DNA of 64,000 bases, from assembly GCA_010015745.1 (NCBI GenBank), contig ML978231.1, forward strand, positions 70,415-134,414, read 5' to 3'. Below are positions 45,145 through 54,896 of the stretch, piece after piece. A program made the position numbers and the translations under genes. The notes beneath the pieces are model-generated. The model was not told the origin of the DNA and searched no databases. It saw nothing but the letters and a program-made list of their open reading frames with translations. Source of the DNA: Setomelanomma holmii. Taxonomy: Eukaryota; Ascomycota; Dothideomycetes; Pleosporales; Phaeosphaeriaceae. Position 1 is the first letter of the stretch, and each line of letters begins with the position of its first letter.

Positions 45145-46930
45145 CTACTTGTCTAACACCACCTCACTTCCCGTCAACGTCAGCTTCAACTCCGCCTGCG
45201 TCGGCTCATCCAGCATCAAGGTATATTCGCCGGGATACAGCACAGTATTCCCCGATTCATCAACACGCGCCAGGTTGCCCAACGTGAGGCCCAATTGTGC
45301 CGTCTTCGTAGTACCGCCAGTAATACCGCGGAGTTTAGCATACGAAATGAGTGTCTTGTGCGGATATGGCTTTGGGCCAGCTTCGCCCTGGATAAATGCT
45401 AGCGCCACGAAGTCCGATGTTCGATCACCAGTATTCGACACCGCAACGCTCAGTGCAGGAGCAGCGCAAGTGTCTGGATATTGGTTGGTGCAGTTCTCCA
45501 GCATGTCATGGATGTTGTGCGTGAGCAGTACGTCAGTGAACTTCGCGGTGAACGTCGTGTAATGCAGCCCAAATCCGATCGGCCGAACAGCTTTGTCGTA
45601 CCAACGATACGTGCGGCCAGGACTCGATGAATTTGATCGCAAATTCATGTCGAGCATGGGCAGTGCAGTATAGTTTGCTGGATACTTTGTGATTGATAGA
45701 CGCCCAGCGACAGATGCTGCACCTGAGATCACATTCATGACTGCTGAGCCGCCATTTTGACCAGGCTAATCCGTCCGGAGGACGGAATTGACGCCTTTGA
45801 GCGACAGAAGAGGTAAATTGTTGACCATGTCTCCAAGGACAACCACGACTAGTGGTTTACTGAGCGCAGCTAGCTTGATGATGAGATCGATCTGCGTAGT
45901 TGGCCAACTAATGTCCTTACGATCCATCCCTTCTGCAGCGGCTGAAGTGTCCAGACCACCAAAGTAAATAATGTAGTCCGACTTCTTTGCTGCATCCAGA
46001 GCTTTGCTCGTCCAATCATCCGGCGCACCTGACTTCTGCAGGATAGGACCTGTGGTGATAGCCATGTCCAAACCCATCTTCTAACCAACGTAGACTGGCG
46101 TGCGAAGGTATGACGCCGGTCCGCTGTATATGCCAGACAGTTTAGACGAATCGTTCGCCCAAAAGCCAAGCATGGTGACTTTAGCTCCAGCCTTCAACGC
46201 CGGCGGGAGTGTATGATTCGTGTTCTTCAGCATGACAAGACCTTCGGCGACATGAAGCGAAAGCTGCTGCGCTTCCTTGGTATTCACATCTGCGATACCC
46301 AAGTGTGCGTACGTGACCTTTGATCCATCAAAGTACCCAGCCCGCACCAGACCTTCATACTGTCTTCGGAGCGCGCGATCGATGACGGGGATGTTCATGT
46401 ACTTTTGGCTCCAAGCTCCTGGAATCTCCGGCGATCCTGAATACTCGCAGCTATGGTCCATACCAGCGCTGAACGCCAAACTCGTGCCTTCTGCGTTCGA
46501 CTTGGAGTATTTGTGGTTTTGCCAGATATCAGCAACAGCTTCGCAGTCGCTCGTGATGTTCCAGTGATCTCGAAGAATAGTCTGAAGAACTTACGTATCC
46601 GCGCACGTCGGGACGCCATTGACAGCGTTGTACAAACACATGATCGAGCCAACTTTGGAGTCGCGCGCACATTGCTCAAAGAGAGGCATGAAGTATTCCG
46701 CCAGATTCTGCACGGTTATCTTGGCATCGAAGTGGGGTCGATCGGTGCCATCCCATGCTTCCAGGTCGTAGCCAACATAGTACTTGCAGGTAGCGATGAT
46801 CTCCTCTCTGGTTTGTTCCCTTCAAGCCCAGCAAGCAGTGCCTTCGTATAGCCCTTGATTCTTGCAGTGTTGCCGATCTGGATGTAAGATCCCCGCTGTG
46901 CACGCGATGTTTTCATCCATCGGGCGTCTC
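45145..46930 (-). pseudogene. GH3 beta-xylosidase, decayed and lacking its N-terminus
   Basis: On the minus strand, GYTKALLAGLEG, then a frameshift near 46830, then EEIIATCKYYVGYDLEAWDG, DSKVGSIMCLYNAVNGVPTCADT, a TAA, and VLQTILRDHWNITSDCEAVADIW with the nucleophile Asp. Next come MDHSCEY, a TAG after TPVYVG, DMAITTGPIL, YIIYFGGLD, a TAG after SVLRTD where Trp is normal, NGGSAVMN, and a fibronectin-III-like end to VVLDK at 45145. This order is that of fungal GH3 xylosidases of about 770 aa; roughly the first 170 residues are absent or unrecognisable. Three stops and at least one frameshift make it a pseudogene. It is convergent with GH28, 158 bp apart. Confidence 0.88.
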
Positions 46931-48049
46931 AAGGCTGTTTACAAACCACGTTACATTAGCTTCATCCCAAACCCACAGCCAAGAGTCGTCTCGACATGAT
47001 CCTACATTGAATATGGAGTATATCATGATCCGCTGCCCAATGCGTATCGATTTGCTACCGACTAAATTGAACCACCGGCTCAAAGTGTAGGTGATAACCC
47101 CGTAGACTTTGCGGCAAGACTTCCCTATAAGGTATAAGATAGAGGTATAGAAATCTTCCTGAGTACTCGAAACGTAGATGCTGCCAATAGCTCGAGGTGT
47201 TGAAGTGGTAGGTAGTTACTTTGAGTGGGTACGTTCCTCCCGAGGTCGTCCGTACTGTCGTGGTCGGGGTACTTCATGACAATAGAACTGGCCATCCGAC
47301 GAGACGAAAATCCATCTGAGTGATGGAGAAACATATCATAGGATATTTCATGTTCATCATGAAGATTGACTCAAATGGCCAGACCGTGTTGTTTGGTCCG
47401 GTACGCGTTCAAGCTAGCGCGAATGGCGTTAGTCAGGGTGCATTGTCGTTGCCGTTCAGTTCCGATTCGCATGCTCAATTCTTCTCATGATGTTTCGCTT
47501 TCGTGACGAGAGGGTGCCTCTACATTTCTGGTAGCCTTCTTACTCAGATCGCTTTCGCTCGATGTGAGTCTCATTAGAGATCACATCTCGATATAGATGA
47601 ACCAGCTGCGAAGAGCGGTGAAGCTCGGCCCAGGAACGGCACGTGGGCGGTCAACCTGCATACGGGCACGCCGTAGTCCAGCCACCATCTCAGCCTCGAA
47701 CCTGAAGGCCACATCAACGTGATGATCCACGCAAGCCTCGCCTTTGCAATGGCACTCGATGCATCCAATTGCACATTCAAGATCGTATAGCACACTGCCC
47801 CACCTACCGGATCTGTTTGACCGAGACTGCATTTGGACTTCTTTCCTCGCGGGCGTAAGCGAATATATATCTCGAATCGGTCAGAAACATTGCGCAAAGT
47901 ACAAGTCCAATATGGCGTGCGAAGTTGCCAGCTGAAAGGTGTCCTCCGCCGCTTTTGAACTCAATTGAAGGAACTGTGCTCTTTGAGCGCACGTATAAAG
48001 ACGTGATTTCATAACCACGAACTATGCAGTCATTGATATAAACTTCAAT
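46931..48049. other. intergenic, no gene seen
   Basis: It includes decayed sequence upstream of the GH3 remnant (traces such as SLETPDG resemble the missing part) and the promoter of the 662-aa gene. Confidence 0.4.
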
Positions 48050-50038
48050 ATGGGTGATACCGGAACTTCACTACCACCTCAGCGCCCATACGTCTCTCGG
48101 ATACAAGTCGTGAATGCCACACCTCACAAGATACTTGTAGCCAACACACATGACGGCCTTCGCGAAGATCTCAACTGGGCTAGGCATAGGAAGGCCGAGA
48201 CCGCAGATCTCCAGAAGGCGGTTGTTTACGAATTCGGACAGAGCCAATCTGAACGGGCTTTTGCCTTCTCCTCGTCCGACAAACAATGGAACCTGGACGT
48301 CGAGGTCCAGCTCGGTGCTGGATACGACGGAATGACGGTGCAGCTCTATTTGGACGATCAGGATACGTACATATCAAGGGCCAATATATCGACCTGCCCG
48401 ACTGCATTCAGTAATCATGTTGTTGTTTCAGGCAATAGCGCAGTGTTCCGATTCGAGGGCAACGGCGATGCACCGTACGGATGGTTTGGCAAATACAGAA
48501 TTACGGTCCATATCTGGAATGCCCCATTCAAGAGAGCCAGCAATCCGGAGGAAAATGCTAAAGTACCGGACTTCCACCTCGAAGCTTACTACCTCTCAAC
48601 ATCGAATCTACCCGAATACTTCAAGGACGGAATTCCACTTCTTCTCCTCCGCATGTTTGTGCTGCCTTGGCATGGGCGCTTGACGTACGACAGCATCGAA
48701 GCCTATATCGAGCATGTCACCCAAGTCGTTTTCGGGTCCAGGAAACCCTACGATGGGCGGCCGTCGGCCACGAGCGATCATTGGCTAGTGTACAACAGCG
48801 ACGGTGGGGGCTCTGCCAGCTTTGCATCTCAATACGGCGAAGCTGGGCTCAATCTTACTGCCTGGCTAGATGCTTTCCGAAACTTTGAACAACATGGCTT
48901 GCATACCCATGTCAATTGCTATGATCAAGCTGCAATCACGGAGATAGCTCTATGCCTGGGCCTCTCGCACAATCAAATACATTGGGAATATAACCAAGTA
49001 TATGGCTTCATCGACGCGGAGCTTGTAGGATGGGGTAGGGTCAACAGCCCCTATTTCGATGATATCAAGGACACGCGTTTCTACAAACAAGTGGACGGCA
49101 AAGAAGATTCCCGACGACAACCTTTCAACAACCATGCATACCTATCGTGGTCGAAGGAGCCTGTCGCGCTAGACTTTTACAAGCAATATGACGAGGCTAT
49201 GAAAGACTGCGAGGACCACGATGACTACGCGCAAAGGGCAGAGAATTTCGAGAAGACCAAAGGAGTCACTCTAAGAATGATCGATTCTTGTGCTGGGCCG
49301 CATCCTGGGACTGAAACACGACAGGAGTATGAGAAGCAGATCCTCATAATTGATGATGCAGCTGAGTCCTTCTCAACTTATGTGAAGGACGATTTGAAAA
49401 AGCACCCAGGCAAATGGAAAGAACGACATCACCTTGGCCCGGGTGTTTCGACGTTGAACAAGCTTCTACCCGCAGGCGATGCGACTGACAAGTACAACGA
49501 AGTGGTCAAGGAGATCAGAGAACAGACGACTATGAAAAAGGTGACACCACGTCATTGTAAAGATTTGGACATCAATTTGGTGCGGCCCGTCTTTGAAGCG
49601 TATGTCAAAGATCACTTGCACTCGCGTTGGAAGGCTATGAAGCCTTGCACCATCCGCCCTTACACAACCAGCGATGGGACAATCGTCCATGAAGTCAAAT
49701 TCAATTTCGCCTTGGCCCCATATACTCGATTGGACCGTTCTGCGGCCATGCGCATAGCCATAAATGACAATGATCGTGGCGCACAAAAGGCCTTGGCTGG
49801 GCACTTGGCTTTCAAATCATGTTCGGACGTTAGAGATTCGTTTCCGGTGCTACAAGGCCATCTCGAGACAGGAATGGGTCCCGTGGCTGTGGTTGGAAGT
49901 GCATACATCAGGGCGTTTGTGTGGTTCAACGTCGCCGTGGAAGTTACTGTGGAGGAGAGAGCAGCGTGGAAAGCTATGGGCAATGCACTCTTGGAGCAGT
50001 TACTGCTCAGATTGCTCATGGTGACAACCCCAACATGA
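48050..50038 (+). CDS. 662-aa protein with probable Cys-His-Asp transglutaminase/papain-like core
   Basis: A single-exon frame from ATG 48050; no signal peptide or membrane helix. Residues 15-160 look like a beta-sandwich (RIQVVNATPHKILVA, WNLDVEVQLGAGYDGM, YGWFGKYRITVHIWN). The centre has THVNCYDQAAITEIALCLGL with Cys290 at a helix start, QPFNNHAYLSW with His362 and LRMIDSCAGPHPG with Asp412; this spacing and context (Cys opening a helix, His and Asp on strands) is that of transglutaminase-like/papain-fold enzymes. GFIDAELVGWGRVNSP between them is probably the insert before the His strand. The C-terminal part (about 430-660) is charged helix then a VNFALAP/VVGSAYIRAFVWFNVAVE-type beta region. 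I do not recognise a named family. The activity (hydrolysis or transamidation) is an inference from the triad only. Confidence 0.72.
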   Translation: MGDTGTSLPPQRPYVSRIQVVNATPHKILVANTHDGLREDLNWARHRKAETADLQKAVVYEFGQSQSERAFAFSSSDKQWNLDVEVQLGAGYDGMTVQLYLDDQDTYISRANISTCPTAFSNHVVVSGNSAVFRFEGNGDAPYGWFGKYRITVHIWNAPFKRASNPEENAKVPDFHLEAYYLSTSNLPEYFKDGIPLLLLRMFVLPWHGRLTYDSIEAYIEHVTQVVFGSRKPYDGRPSATSDHWLVYNSDGGGSASFASQYGEAGLNLTAWLDAFRNFEQHGLHTHVNCYDQAAITEIALCLGLSHNQIHWEYNQVYGFIDAELVGWGRVNSPYFDDIKDTRFYKQVDGKEDSRRQPFNNHAYLSWSKEPVALDFYKQYDEAMKDCEDHDDYAQRAENFEKTKGVTLRMIDSCAGPHPGTETRQEYEKQILIIDDAAESFSTYVKDDLKKHPGKWKERHHLGPGVSTLNKLLPAGDATDKYNEVVKEIREQTTMKKVTPRHCKDLDINLVRPVFEAYVKDHLHSRWKAMKPCTIRPYTTSDGTIVHEVKFNFALAPYTRLDRSAAMRIAINDNDRGAQKALAGHLAFKSCSDVRDSFPVLQGHLETGMGPVAVVGSAYIRAFVWFNVAVEVTVEERAAWKAMGNALLEQLLLRLLMVTTPT

Positions 50039-50074
50039 GTCCAAGTGCGGCAAGCATATGGAAGTATGGGCATC

Positions 50075-51439
50075 TCAATCAAATACAACCTTCTTCCCTA
50101 TCCCAGCCGGCGCCTTGACGTCAATCTTGATCTGCTTCTTCTCCTTCGCCAACTTGGCAGCTTGCCAACTAGGATGCAACTCTCCCGCATCGTCCCTCTT
50201 CTTTACCTCGTTCTTCTTCTTGCCCAGCGGTATCGCATTCTCACCACTCTGTGTCGGGCCAAAGCCGCTTGGTGCACCTCTTCTACCCCTATCGTTGTTC
50301 ACAGCGCCTCGCCTGGGATCCCAACCTGCGTTGCGTTCTTGCTTTCCGAGATGCATGGCTTTCGCACCGAACTTCGCTTCTGCAATCTTTTGACGCGCGC
50401 GTTGGCCTCGTCGATTCTTCCGCGGGGCAAATTCGGCGTCGAGATCGGATGCATCAGAGTCGGAGCCTACGATGTAGTTTGCATGACTGAGCGAAGGTAC
50501 AAAGTTCGATGATGTGGGTTTGGTCTCTTCTACGACTCTCTTCCTGAGTTTTGTGGTCGGTGCTGCAGCTTCGTCTGACTCTGATTCAGGCTCGTCCGAG
50601 GGCGGGGCTATGCGGTGATCGATCGCAATGTCCTGGTCATCGCTAGGTGCATCTTCCTTGCTGCTGAAGCCTTGGAATGAATCTTCTTCCTCGCTCTCGA
50701 CATTGAGATCGTCTTCTGGATCGTGCTCGCTCTCACTGTCTCCGATGCTCTGTGGCCGCTCATCGTCCGATACCGCGCCCTCACTGTCATCCTCACCAGA
50801 CGAGGGCGCTGCTATCCGCGCGCCGAATGCAGCATATGGGTCTCCGTCCTCGTCGCTCACGTCTAGCATATCTGCAGCTGCTTTCTCGCCAGCTTTCGAT
50901 CCCTTGCCCTTCCCAGATGGTCTCGCTTCGTCACTCCTTGCGGCGGGTTCTCCATCTTCTGTCGCAACCATCGCCTTCAAGTCGTCCACGCACTCATCCA
51001 CCACCTTCTTCACCGCCGCAACTTTATACAACCGCGCCAACACATTCAGCATTGCAGAACCTATGCTTCCTCTCTGGGGTCCTTCCACATAGTCTTTCAG
51101 CGCATCCTGGTCCTTCAAGCTCTTCACCCTCCCAATCGTCTTCCTCAGGTGTTGATCTGCAATCTTCTCCAGCTCCAAGCTCTTCAAGACGACGTACTCC
51201 GCCTCCAAACGCGCGATTACTTTCGCATCGCCTTTTGCCTGTGCCGTCTTCTTCCTCCGGCTGTGTTTCTGACGCTCGAAGCCTGCGCCCAGGCGCAGAG
51301 CTGCTACTAGGGACTTCTTCGCATCGAGAATACGGCGGTTGCACGTGCGCTTTTTGGACTTGAGGGCGACATCGGCGGGATCTGGAGACGAGGATGGCGT
51401 GGGTGAGACAGAGCCTTCGGCGCGCTTTCGCTTGACCAT
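50075..51439 (-). CDS. BUD22: BUD22-family ribosome biogenesis protein
   Basis: A single exon, 454 aa from ATG 51439 (MVKRKRAEG); the frame is open 27 codons further up, but the lysine/arginine-rich start suits a nucleolar protein. The N-terminal half is helical and basic (CNRRILDAKKSLVAALRLGAGFERQKHSRRKK, LEAEYVVLKSLELEKIAD), the middle is very acidic and Ser-rich, and the C-terminus carries the BUD22 end signature: RQKIAEAKFGAKAMHLGK, AGWDPRRGAV, LHPSWQAAKLAKEKKQ and GKKVVFD. In yeast, Bud22 is needed for 18S rRNA maturation and 40S subunit assembly in the nucleolus. The stop lies 36 bp from that of the 662-aa gene, so the two 3' ends are nearly back to back. Confidence 0.9.
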   Translation of the reverse strand: MVKRKRAEGSVSPTPSSSPDPADVALKSKKRTCNRRILDAKKSLVAALRLGAGFERQKHSRRKKTAQAKGDAKVIARLEAEYVVLKSLELEKIADQHLRKTIGRVKSLKDQDALKDYVEGPQRGSIGSAMLNVLARLYKVAAVKKVVDECVDDLKAMVATEDGEPAARSDEARPSGKGKGSKAGEKAAADMLDVSDEDGDPYAAFGARIAAPSSGEDDSEGAVSDDERPQSIGDSESEHDPEDDLNVESEEEDSFQGFSSKEDAPSDDQDIAIDHRIAPPSDEPESESDEAAAPTTKLRKRVVEETKPTSSNFVPSLSHANYIVGSDSDASDLDAEFAPRKNRRGQRARQKIAEAKFGAKAMHLGKQERNAGWDPRRGAVNNDRGRRGAPSGFGPTQSGENAIPLGKKKNEVKKRDDAGELHPSWQAAKLAKEKKQIKIDVKAPAGIGKKVVFD

Positions 51440-51769
51440 GGCGGTATGAGGTTGTGATGTTGATGTTCTCGTAGAAATTTTGGATCGAATTGCGCTATCG
51501 ATAAGAGCTCGCGTAAACATGCCTCGGCTGTTTCACTAGCGTGTTTTGGGCTTCCACTTCCGTTGTGCGTCATACAATCAAGCGTCCTGCAACAACTCAC
51601 CAACACCTTTAGTTAACCAGAGATATAAGCCGAGCAAGGGAGGAGGTTATCTGGCACCATATACAATTCGCATTAACGACTCAACGACTGTACTCACGCT
51701 ATGAATATCGATGCGCAGAACTCAGGAAATGCTTCAAACCCGCATAATCATGCCACTTTCTCGAACCAC
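51440..51769. other. BUD22 promoter and flank
   Basis: No gene recognised. A frame continuing upstream of BUD22 runs to 51520. Confidence 0.45.
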
Positions 51770-52160
51770 ATCTATCTCTTCCTCCTCTCCAACTCAGACA
51801 GTGAGGTAGGATAGAATGACGTCTCTTACCCAGGCACCTTTCTTCTTCTCTCCAGCTCAGACGATGAGGTAGGATGGAACTTCGTCGAACCATTAGGCTT
51901 CCTTGCTCCACTCGCCAGCTCAGACCCCGAGGTAAGATAGAACTCTGTCGAAGCACTTGGACCCTTCACTCTCCGCGCTAGCTCAGATGCCGAGTAAGAT
52001 AGTACCCAGTCGAGTCCACAGCACTCTCTTCTCTGCGAGCCATCTTAGATGCCGAGGTAGGAAGGAACCCAGTGGACGTTGCGGTTGTACTTTCCTTTTG
52101 CGCTATCACCGAGTCCTTGGTTGGATAGAATGAAGCGGAACCCTCAGCCTTGCTACCCCT
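51770..52160 (-). repeat. 63-bp tandem repeat, about six units, coding-like on the minus strand
   Basis: The box CTCAGAC/T recurs at 51793, 51856, 51919, 51982 and (as CTTAGAT) about 52044, that is every 62-63 bp, each followed by G(A)GGTA(G/A)GATAGAA. Read on the minus strand, each unit codes a 21-residue repeat of the type (S)TGFxPTSxSELARRxxK. The period being a multiple of three suggests the array was once translated, but one unit has lost a base (GAGTAAG against GAGGTAAG) and stops occur in others. Confidence 0.7.
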
Positions 52161-52340
52161 TCGCGCCACCATGGAACCGTCTACAGGATAGGCTATGTTG
52201 CAAGGTGCAGATTCCCTAGGCGTATCACCAGGTTTTGTAACACCACCAAGTGGCGCGCCAGGGCCGATTCGGTCACGGGGGAGGTGGCTTCCGGGCACAC
52301 GTGAAGGGCTTCGATTCCGAGTGTTGCGTGAGGGAATCAT
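51978..52340 (-). CDS. hypothetical protein with 21-aa tandem repeats, possibly truncated
   Basis: A frame of 120 aa from ATG 52340 (MIPSRNTRNRSPSRVPGS) enters the tandem repeat: PVDGSMVARRGSKAEGSASFY, PTKDSVIAQKESTTATSTGFL, PTSASKMARREESAVDSTGYY, then a stop at 51978. Downstream units in other frames (STEFYLTSGSELASG, STKFHPTSSSEL, TSFYPTSLSELERRKR) show the repeat once continued; a one-base loss just before the stop explains the break. The protein is basic, Ser/Thr-rich and without a signal peptide. No family recognised. It may be a live short protein, a pseudogene, or a fast-evolving gene with length variation between strains. Confidence 0.4.
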   Translation of the reverse strand: MIPSRNTRNRSPSRVPGSHLPRDRIGPGAPLGGVTKPGDTPRESAPCNIAYPVDGSMVARRGSKAEGSASFYPTKDSVIAQKESTTATSTGFLPTSASKMARREESAVDSTGYYLTRHLS

Positions 52341-52678
52341 GCTGTGTCAAGAAATAGCGATGTGAATGAGTTTGTGAGCGGAAGTAGGTGACTTGGTCGA
52401 TAGCCAGTGATGACCTAACAATCTTGGGCGTTATTTAGTGGGAATCGCTGGCGCTCACGGCGGCGTGCTTATAGGCCTCGATTGTTTGTGAAGGGTATTC
52501 ATGCTTGGGGAGATGTGAAGAGGCCGCTACAAGTACACGTATCGATGGCAATGAAGCAGGGTAGGGTCGGTGTCAATGTGAAGCGTTGCATTGAACAGCA
52601 GGGGCTGTCGAAGTCTTTCTATTTACAGCTGTCCTTTTGGATCTGAGACATTTCCATTCGATCCGCAAGACTGCGGTC
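52341..52678. other. intergenic, no gene seen
   Basis: It lies between the repeat gene start and the transporter stop; nothing recognisable. Confidence 0.5.
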
Positions 52679-54186
52679 TCATCTCCAGAGACCAAGTCCC
52701 TCCTTTCTCCTAGTAGCAACATGCATGAAGATGTACACGCAAACACCGAAGCCCAACATGCCCGAAATGACACCGAACCCCATGAGATACTTCGGCTTGT
52801 CGTGCGCTGGGAAGAGGTATGCGCCATAGATTTGTGCAAGATTACCCATGGCATTGACGAGCGCCAAAGCGATAGCTCTGACTTCCGGCTCAATGCTACC
52901 AAGAGTAGCGCTGGCAAATGACAGCGCGACGGCGTTCGACGACCAGAGACCGGCAGCCATGAGGACGAGAAGTGCGTATCGTGCTTTGAAGTCGTAAATG
53001 ACGCAGACGAGGATCGATGTTATGAGGGAGAAGCCTAGCCATGAGGAGATGACTATACCGCGGTAGTTGGAGATCGAGTCAGCGAAGTAGGTAGTGATGG
53101 CTGTGCAGACGAACGCAACGGCGTAGATTGGGACGGTCATGTACTGCGCTTGGACGGTTGACTTGTAGCCGAGACCATTGACAAGGGTGGGGTAGAAGTA
53201 GGAGAGGGTTGACGAGCCGACGATGACCTGATGATGTTAGAGAATTGTGCCGGATATGAGTCGATGATAGTGGTGCTTACCATGTATCCCAGGATGAAGC
53301 CAATGGTCTTCCAGTCCATGATGGCAAGCTTGAACGATTGCCCCTTGCCCATTCTCTCTTCGCCCTCTGCGTAAGTCTGAACACCTCCGCCTCGCAGACG
53401 AGCAATGGCGATGGCACGCTCGCGCTCAGTGAGGCGCTTGCTGTTGGCCGGAAAGTCGAGAAGAATGAAGGAGGCACAGATGGCCCAAACAATAGTTGCT
53501 GCTCCTTCCACGATGAAGAGCCAACGCCATCCACGAAGTCCACGAGTTCCCTCCATACCGCCAGTGATTGCTCCAGCGAGCAGACCACCAAAGGCGCCCG
53601 AAAGAATGGCTGCCGACATGTACACGCCGAAACGCTTGGACTGTTCCTCTTTCTTATACCAGGAGCTAATGATGAGCAGGATACCTGGAGCGAAACCAGC
53701 CTCACACACACCGACGAGGATCCTGAGAGCGACGAGATGCTTGAAGTCGTGGATGGCGGCCATGACACAGGTAAGTCCGCCCCAGATGGTCATGATGACT
53801 GGAAGGTAGATGGACGGCTTGAAGCGGACGAGAAGCATGTTTGATGGCACTTCAAAGACGACATATGTCACAAAGAACACCACAAGGGCGATGGAGTATT
53901 GATTCGAGGTAAGTTTCAGATCCGTTGCCATACCAGCAATCCTGGCATTACCGATGCTGCACTCATGTCAGTGATGGCAGAAAAGTTGCGCAGATGGTGC
54001 ATACTTGGTACGGTCCATGTAGGACAACAAGTACATAAGCCATATTGTTGGCAGCAAGAAGAGATCAATCTTCCTGACGAGCTTCTGCTCCTCTTCGGGT
54101 GTCCAGGTGAGCTCTGTGACCTCAATCTGCTTGGTGGCTTCCATCTCCTTGACGTCTGCCTCCAAGGACTGGGGCGTGAACGACAT
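52679..54186 (-). CDS. major facilitator transporter, DAL5/TNA1-type anion:cation symporter
   Basis: Exons 54186-54005, 53956-53281 and 53227-52679; 468 aa, twelve hydrophobic segments. The N-terminus is acidic (TWTPEEEQKLVRKIDLFLLP), as usual for this family, followed by the spliced signature YMDRTN-IGNARIAGM (the Asn codon is split by the first intron). Then come VVFFVTYVVFEVPSNMLL, RILVGVCEAGFAPGILLIISSWYKKEEQSKR (loop motif) and GWRWLFIVEGAATI. Fungal members import vitamins, allantoate or organic and sugar acids with protons across the plasma membrane. It is divergent from the SDR gene, with a shared 710-bp promoter, so co-regulation with the SDR/Zn2Cys6/aldolase genes is plausible. The substrate is inferred only in broad terms. 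Confidence 0.92.
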
Positions 54187-54896
54187 GCTTCTAGAAGTGG
54201 CGAAGAATACAAGAGGCTCGTAGCGATGCAGTTAGAGATCAATCGCGTCGGGAATTGTCGTGCAGCTCTGCGTGAAGCTCAGAATCGATGCGCTGGGATG
54301 GCCTTTTTGATGGCGAGCTACCCCAGACCTTTCTAGATGAAGGGCCGTGGTGCAGTCATGATTTTGCGATGATGTTTCAAGCGAGCCAGGTCGCCCCAGA
54401 TTCCTTCGGTCCTACAGCTGTCGTCTTCCCCAGGCCCCAGGTTCAGTCAGGTCGAGAGCCGACGATACCGGATAGGGGCGGGTTAGCTTGGCACTTGGGC
54501 GCTCCCGAACGAATGGGAACCAGGGCTAGCGTTCGAGCGGAGAACGTTGTTGGAAGGTCATCCGATGTGTGGCTCGTAGCGAGCCTGAGCCTGTGCCAAT
54601 AAGCGAAGTTCTTGGTCGCTTGGGTATACATGCTCGCCTCGAGCGGACTCTGGCTCCGTCAAACGCCCTGCACCCACCCAACAGCCCCGCCAAATCATGT
54701 ATCTCGCATCGTTCTCCGATGAGGGGAGGGCTCTCGGGAATGGCCGAAGACGAATTTGTCGCCACAAATGTCGCGGGGTCGGAGGTCGCTTTGTACTTAA
54801 AGTGTTTGAGGTCCTGGCTCACTGATGTCTCTTCTGCACCTTCTCACCTCACAGGAGCTTCCTTGGCCAGACTTACTCACATCTTCATATATTTCA
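54187..54896. promoter_or_regulatory. shared divergent promoter of transporter and SDR genes
   Basis: 710 bp between two divergent starts. It contains CGG-GAATGG-CCG at 54735-54746, an inverted CGG pair with a 6-base spacer, the spacing known for Ppr1-type Zn2Cys6 regulators; a Zn2Cys6 gene lies 1.7 kb away. One such site can arise by chance. Confidence 0.4.

Noticed and set aside
46600..46625. GTAAGT in the GH3 remnant as an intron donor
   Set aside because: The sequence right after it (VLQTILRDHWNIT) is conserved family sequence in the same frame; an intron would need to be about 13 nt.
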